Shown here: piece by piece, positions 1 to 5,287 of the stretch
Position numbering within the stretch: position 1 is the stretch's first letter
How the letters are laid out: each line of letters begins with the position of its first letter
DNA from: JAQYVZ01 sp035269105
GTDB lineage: Bacteria; Desulfobacterota; Desulfuromonadia; Desulfuromonadales; BM103
Assembly: GCA_035269105.1 (NCBI GenBank)
Contig: DATFJP010000020.1
Coordinates: 1-5,287, forward strand
Direction: 5' to 3'
Length of the DNA: 5,287 nt
Translations under genes and position numbers: made by a program
The notes under the pieces: generated by a model
What the model was told of the DNA's origin: nothing
Seen by the model: only the letters and a program-made list of their open reading frames with translations
The model's database searches: none

Positions 1-104
1 GGCGGGCAGCGTGGCTGTCGATCATCGGTTTTGCGGCGACTCTCTTCTGCTATCTCGGCGTCAACCTGGTGCTCTCCGGACTGCACTCCTACGGCGGAGC
101 GTGA
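1..104 (+). CDS. ccsB: CcsB/CcsA (ResC-like) cytochrome c biogenesis protein, C-terminal end
   Basis: Only the last 33 codons are present; reading starts in frame at base 3 and the TGA is at 102-104. The visible residues begin RAAWLSIIGF and end VLSGLHSYGGA. This is one hydrophobic helix followed by the short LSGLHSYG tail typical of the heme-handling membrane subunit of System II cytochrome c maturation. In that family (CcsA/ResC type, often annotated CcsB in delta-proteobacteria) the protein works with a ResB-like partner to carry heme across the cytoplasmic membrane and attach it to apocytochromes. The conserved WWD region and heme-ligand histidines would lie upstream of the window and cannot be checked. 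A strong terminator 36 bases after the stop suggests this is the last gene of its transcript. Identity rests on the tail motif alone. Confidence 0.8.
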   Translation, partial: RAAWLSIIGFAATLFCYLGVNLVLSGLHSYGGA

Positions 105-140
105 CCAGAGGCACCGATCTTCAATAAAGAGACCCAAGCA

Positions 141-175
141 CGGAGGCTGGATATTGTCCAGCCTCCGTTTTCTTT
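141..175 (+). terminator. Rho-independent terminator after ccsB
   Basis: A perfect 11-bp stem is formed by CGGAGGCTGGA (141-151) and TCCAGCCTCCG (157-167), with a 5-base loop TATTG. The T-rich tail TTTTCTTT (168-175) follows directly. The GC-rich stem, short loop and immediate T-tract are the classic intrinsic terminator layout. It separates the cytochrome gene from the kinase-ktrBA transcript. Confidence 0.93.
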
Positions 176-248
176 GGTTCATCCGGTGTCTTCCTGGAAC
201 CGTCGACCTTTCTTGCCAGATCTGCACCTCCCCCGGCCACCCAACCGA

Positions 249-294
249 GGGGCGTCCCCGTTTGTGTGGCTGGAAAGATTCGAACCAGAACAAA
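249..294. repeat. Two adjacent small inverted repeats in the leader
   Basis: The first is GGGG-CGT-CCCC (249-259), a 4-bp stem with a 3-base loop. The second is imperfect: TTTGT (261-265) pairs with ACAAA (290-294), and CTGG (270-273) pairs with CCAG (285-288). It has an asymmetric bulge of four bases on the left and one on the right, and an 11-base loop containing TTCGAA. They could fold in RNA or be a protein-binding site, but stems this short are common by chance in GC-rich DNA. Confidence 0.3.
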
Positions 295-303
295 TCTCCC
301 GCC

Positions 304-331
304 TCGCCATAAAGGGATTCTTTGGTATCCT
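304..331 (+). promoter_or_regulatory. Candidate sigma70-type promoter for the kinase-ktrBA transcript
   Basis: TCGCCA (304-309) matches the -35 consensus at four of six positions. A 16-base spacer leads to TATCCT (326-331), which matches the -10 consensus at four of six and is preceded by TG one base upstream (extended -10). Transcription would start near 338, leaving a leader of about 43 bases. This is the best candidate I found in the gap, but the match is weak and other promoters, including alternative sigma factor sites, are not excluded. Confidence 0.22.
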
Positions 332-380
332 GATGGGGGAAATCATTCCTTCTCTGTCTTCATGACGCATCACAGACACT

Positions 381-3077
<2,697 letters not shown>

Positions 3078-3087
3078 CCGCAACGCG

Positions 3088-4470
3088 ATGAATACCTCCG
3101 CTATAACGGCTCGGATCAGGAACCTCTCCCCGGCCCAAGCCCTGATTTCCTACTATGCTGCGGCCATTCTGGCCGGTTCGCTGCTGCTGCGATTACCCTG
3201 GGCCGCCCGGGGAGAACCCTTGAGTTACCTGGATGCCTTGTTCACGGCGACGTCCGCACAGTGTGTGACCGGACTGATCGTGGTCGACACCGGCACCCGC
3301 TTGAGCCTGTTCGGCCAGGGAGTCGTCCTGCTGCTGATCCAGATCGGCGGGCTGGGCATCATGACCTTTTCGGTCTATCTGTTCATTTATCTGCGCCTGG
3401 GACTGAGCGCCCGCGGTCGTGGAATCCTCCATGAAACCCTCCTGCACACTCCGATCGCCTCGGTTCAGGACCTGATCAGAAACATCATCCTCATGACCCT
3501 GGTGATCGAAGCGATCGGCGCCCTGCTGCTGGCCCTGGTTTTCGTTCCTGAGTTCGGTTTCAGCACCGGGCTGTACACAGCGGTCTTCCATTCGATCTCC
3601 GCGTTCTGCAATGCCGGCTTTTCGACCTTCCCGGACAGTCTGGTCCGGTTCCGAAACGAGGCCCTTGTCAACGGCACCGTAATTGCCCTGATTATTCTTG
3701 GCGGCATCGGCTTTCTGGTCATCCGGGAGTTGGTTCAGGCCGCCGGAGAATGGAAAAACGGCAGAAAACCCAGGACCAGGCTGTCGCTGCACAGCAAAAT
3801 CGTTTTGATCACCACCTTGCTCCTGATCGTCTACGGCATGGTGGTCATCGGCGGGCTGGAAATCCACGACGGCCTGGCCGGGATGAAGGCTGCGGAGGGA
3901 TTCTGGACGGCGCTTTTCCAGTCGGTCACCGCCAGGACCGCCGGCTTCAACACCGTCGAACTGAACTCCTTCCGGGTGCCGACCCTGTTCATGCTGATCT
4001 TCCTGATGTTCATCGGCGCTTCGCCCGGCTCCGCCGGCGGCGGCGTCAAAACCACCAGTCTCGCCCTGTTCTTCGCGATTTTTTACAGCCGACTGAAGGG
4101 TAACCCGCACACCAGCCTGTTTCATCGGAAAATCCCCGACGAGGCCATCACCAAAGCCCTGGCGCTGGTCATGCTGGCTTTTATCCTGATCGGTCTGGCT
4201 GTTTTCGGACTGCTGGTCGTGCAGTCGCCCGACCTGGCCGGTGAACAGCAACGGGAGTTTCTCAACTATGTTTTCGAAGCCTTCTCCGCTTTCGGCACGG
4301 TCGGCTTAACCCTCGGTGCTACGGCCCAGCTTAATGCCATGGGCAAAGGTATCATTATCGTTTTGATGTTCCTCGGCAGGGTCGGCCTGCTGACCCTGGC
4401 CTTCGCCATCGCCGACCGCGCCCGGCGCTATCCGCCCCATTACGCGGAAGAGAACATCATGATCGGCTGA
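3088..4470 (+). CDS. ktrB: KtrB/TrkH-family potassium uptake channel subunit
   Basis: A 460-residue integral inner-membrane protein of the Trk/Ktr/HKT superfamily, forming the K+ pathway. It shows the expected fourfold M1-P-M2 architecture. The four pore-loop segments are TSAQCVTGL (55-63), SAFCNAGF (171-178), TARTAGFN (281-288) and SAFGTVGLT (400-408). Their selectivity-filter glycines are G62, G177, G286 and G406. The flexible intramembrane gating loop after P3 is visible as GASPGSAGGGVKTT (310-323). Conserved Arg431 sits in the last helix (FLGRVGLL). The C-terminus ends ENIMIG, typical of KtrB-like members, and the length fits KtrB (about 450) better than the longer TrkH (about 480). ATG 3088 begins a normal family N-terminus. 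It lies 10 bases after the kinase stop with only a weak GGA upstream, so translational coupling is likely. KtrB homologues often depend on Na+; that cannot be read here. Confidence 0.95.
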   Translation: MNTSAITARIRNLSPAQALISYYAAAILAGSLLLRLPWAARGEPLSYLDALFTATSAQCVTGLIVVDTGTRLSLFGQGVVLLLIQIGGLGIMTFSVYLFIYLRLGLSARGRGILHETLLHTPIASVQDLIRNIILMTLVIEAIGALLLALVFVPEFGFSTGLYTAVFHSISAFCNAGFSTFPDSLVRFRNEALVNGTVIALIILGGIGFLVIRELVQAAGEWKNGRKPRTRLSLHSKIVLITTLLLIVYGMVVIGGLEIHDGLAGMKAAEGFWTALFQSVTARTAGFNTVELNSFRVPTLFMLIFLMFIGASPGSAGGGVKTTSLALFFAIFYSRLKGNPHTSLFHRKIPDEAITKALALVMLAFILIGLAVFGLLVVQSPDLAGEQQREFLNYVFEAFSAFGTVGLTLGATAQLNAMGKGIIIVLMFLGRVGLLTLAFAIADRARRYPPHYAEENIMIG

Positions 4471-4477
4471 CATCGAC

Positions 4478-4483
4478 AAGGAG
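4478..4483 (+). promoter_or_regulatory. Strong ribosome binding site for ktrA
   Basis: AAGGAG sits 7 bases before the ATG at 4491, within the 20-base gap after the ktrB stop. It is the only strong Shine-Dalgarno in the window. It fixes the ktrA start and should allow ktrA to be translated independently of ktrB. Confidence 0.88.
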
Positions 4484-4490
4484 TTCTGCT

Positions 4491-5147
4491 ATGAAAGGAA
4501 AATTCTGCGTGATCGGCCTGGGGAATTTCGGTGCCGAGGTGGCGGAAACCCTCTACGAAGGAGGGCATGAAGTCATTGCCATCGACCTCAACAAAAGCAA
4601 AATCCAGGATATTCGGGATTCCTGCTCCTATGCGATTCTCGGCGACGCCGCCAACAAGGAATTCCTCGAAGCTCAGGGCATCCACGAGATGGCGGCGGTG
4701 GTCGTGGCCACCGGCGACCGCTCCCACCTGTCGACCCTGATCACGCTCTTTCTCAAGGAACTGAAAGTGCCGCGCATCTTCGTCAAGGCCGTCAGCGAGG
4801 ACCACGGCCGGATCCTTGAGCGGGTCGGCGCCACTGATGTAATCTTTCCCGAAAAAGACATGGCCCGGCGTATTGCCCATACCCTGTCCAGTCCCAATAT
4901 TCTGGAGTTCATTCCCCTTTCGGAAGAATTTTCGCTGTCGGAAACCGAACCGCCGAATGACTTTATCGGCAAGACCCTGCAGGAACTGGACCTGCGCAAT
5001 GAGTTCCAGGTGACCGTCATCGCCATCAAGGATGTTTTGACTGACAAAATCACCCCGGCGCCGCCCGCAACTTACCGAATCAAGGACAGCGATATCATGG
5101 TCCTCATCGGCAAAACCGAAGATGTGGACAGGCTGTTGGCCGGCTGA
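4491..5147 (+). CDS. ktrA: KtrA/TrkA-family RCK regulatory subunit of the K+ uptake system
   Basis: A 218-residue cytosolic protein with one RCK unit: a Rossmann RCK_N domain (about 1-130) and an RCK_C (TrkA_C) domain (about 136-217). The nucleotide-binding loop is IGLGNFG (residues 8-14, GxGxxG) and the acidic residue ending strand 2 is D32 (AIDLN). The following GDAANKEFL segment (51-59) matches the conserved GDA/GNA turn of the family. The length is that of single-unit KtrA (about 220), roughly half of the tandem TrkA found in enterobacteria, which supports a KtrAB-type system. In characterised homologues an octameric KtrA ring binds ATP or ADP and opens or closes the KtrB dimer; RCK_C domains of some relatives bind cyclic di-AMP. 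The start is set by the strong AAGGAG. It follows ktrB by 20 bases and is very probably co-transcribed. No truncation or missing motif is seen. Confidence 0.95.
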   Translation: MKGKFCVIGLGNFGAEVAETLYEGGHEVIAIDLNKSKIQDIRDSCSYAILGDAANKEFLEAQGIHEMAAVVVATGDRSHLSTLITLFLKELKVPRIFVKAVSEDHGRILERVGATDVIFPEKDMARRIAHTLSSPNILEFIPLSEEFSLSETEPPNDFIGKTLQELDLRNEFQVTVIAIKDVLTDKITPAPPATYRIKDSDIMVLIGKTEDVDRLLAG

Positions 5148-5153
5148 GCCGGC
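5139..5153 (+). repeat. Inverted repeat enclosing the ktrA stop codon
   Basis: GCCGGC (5139-5144) and GCCGGC (5148-5153) flank the TGA stop (5145-5147), which forms the loop. The 6-bp all-GC stem could stabilise the 3' end of the mRNA. No T-tract follows, so it is not a standard intrinsic terminator. Confidence 0.5.
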
Positions 5154-5226
5154 GAACAGTCGTCTGACGCCATTCTGCCGTTCAGCAAAAAACGCCGGGA
5201 TCTGCGACGCTTATCGATGAACCGCC

Positions 5227-5247
5227 CAGGGTGCCTTTAGGACCCTG
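5227..5247 (+). repeat. Short hairpin downstream of ktrA
   Basis: CAGGGT (5227-5232) pairs perfectly with ACCCTG (5242-5247) around the 9-base loop GCCTTTAGG, which can add a CC/GG pair inside. It is 80 bases past the ktrA stop. The next T-run (5272-5278) is about 25 bases away, too far for a typical terminator tail. It may be a weak transcript end or chance pairing. Confidence 0.35.
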
Positions 5248-5279
5248 ATTCGAGGATCAAAGAGGGAGACATTTTTTTC

Positions 5280-5285
5280 TTGACA
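5280..5285 (+). promoter_or_regulatory. Probable -35 box of the next gene's promoter
   Basis: A perfect TTGACA is preceded by a seven-T run (5272-5278), a layout resembling strong sigma70-type promoters with an A/T-rich upstream element. The window ends two bases later, so the -10 element and the gene cannot be seen. A consensus hexamer in an intergenic region right after an operon end is suggestive, not proof. Confidence 0.5.
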
Positions 5286-5287
5286 TA

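Larger units (their letters stand above)
176..380 (+). other. Non-coding leader upstream of the hybrid kinase
   Basis: This 205-base stretch between the terminator and the kinase start has no convincing gene. The short open frames crossing it on both strands have no recognisable protein motif and no ribosome binding site. It should hold the promoter and 5' leader of the downstream transcript. Two small inverted repeats (249-259 and 261-294) and one weak promoter candidate (304-331) are visible. I do not recognise a known riboswitch such as a cyclic di-GMP, cyclic di-AMP (ydaO) or M-box aptamer. Confidence 0.6.

Noticed and set aside
261..310. tRNA-like T-arm on the minus strand: GGTTCGAATC followed by CCAGCCA
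   Set aside because: The bases flanking TTCGAAT do not form the 5-bp T stem, the distance to the CCA-like end is about five bases short, and no anticodon or D arm can be folded. At most a chance match.
174..365. 63-codon open frame between the terminator and the kinase
   Set aside because: It starts inside the T-tail of the terminator, has no ribosome binding site, is proline-rich without motifs and resembles translated non-coding DNA.
3193..4251. Long 352-codon open frame on the minus strand inside ktrB
   Set aside because: It lies wholly within the well-supported ktrB gene, is rich in Q, D and G with low complexity, and has no recognisable motif. This is the expected shadow of a GC-biased hydrophobic gene.
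5148..5279. Possible small RNA or terminator built from weak repeats after ktrA
   Set aside because: The stems are short and imperfect apart from the ones listed, and the T-run at 5272-5278 has no hairpin directly before it.

Overview
The window reads as ordinary chromosomal sequence from a GC-rich Gram-negative bacterium. A Desulfuromonas/Geobacter-like member of the Desulfuromonadales is my best guess. That rests on a System II cytochrome c biogenesis protein, a soluble multi-PAS hybrid kinase and a Ktr-type potassium transporter side by side. It is an inference from gene content, not a phylogenetic result. All genes are on the + strand and all four end in TGA.

Layout: (1) bases 1-104 are the last 33 codons of a CcsB/CcsA (ResC-like) cytochrome c assembly membrane protein. 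A near-perfect intrinsic terminator follows at 141-175. (2) Bases 176-380 are non-coding leader with two small hairpins and a weak promoter candidate. (3) Bases 381-3077 encode an 898-residue soluble hybrid histidine kinase with four PAS domains, HisKA, HATPase_c and a C-terminal receiver. (4) Bases 3088-4470 encode a KtrB/TrkH-family K+ channel-like subunit. (5) Bases 4491-5147 encode its KtrA/TrkA-family RCK regulatory subunit. (6) Bases 5148-5287 are intergenic. They hold two short hairpins, one wrapped around the ktrA stop codon, and a perfect TTGACA box at the very end that probably starts the promoter of the next gene.

The kinase, ktrB and ktrA are separated by 10 and 20 bases, so they very probably form one transcript, set off from the cytochrome gene by the terminator. 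KtrB and KtrA together should form a complete nucleotide-gated K+ uptake system. The kinase probably senses a small intracellular signal, because it has several PAS domains and no membrane segments. It passes phosphate to its own receiver. No DNA-binding response regulator or HPt protein is encoded here, so its output is unknown. The main point of interest is this coupling of a PAS hybrid kinase to K+ uptake. I see no mobile element, CRISPR array, tRNA or rRNA, and no evidence for a wholly new system.
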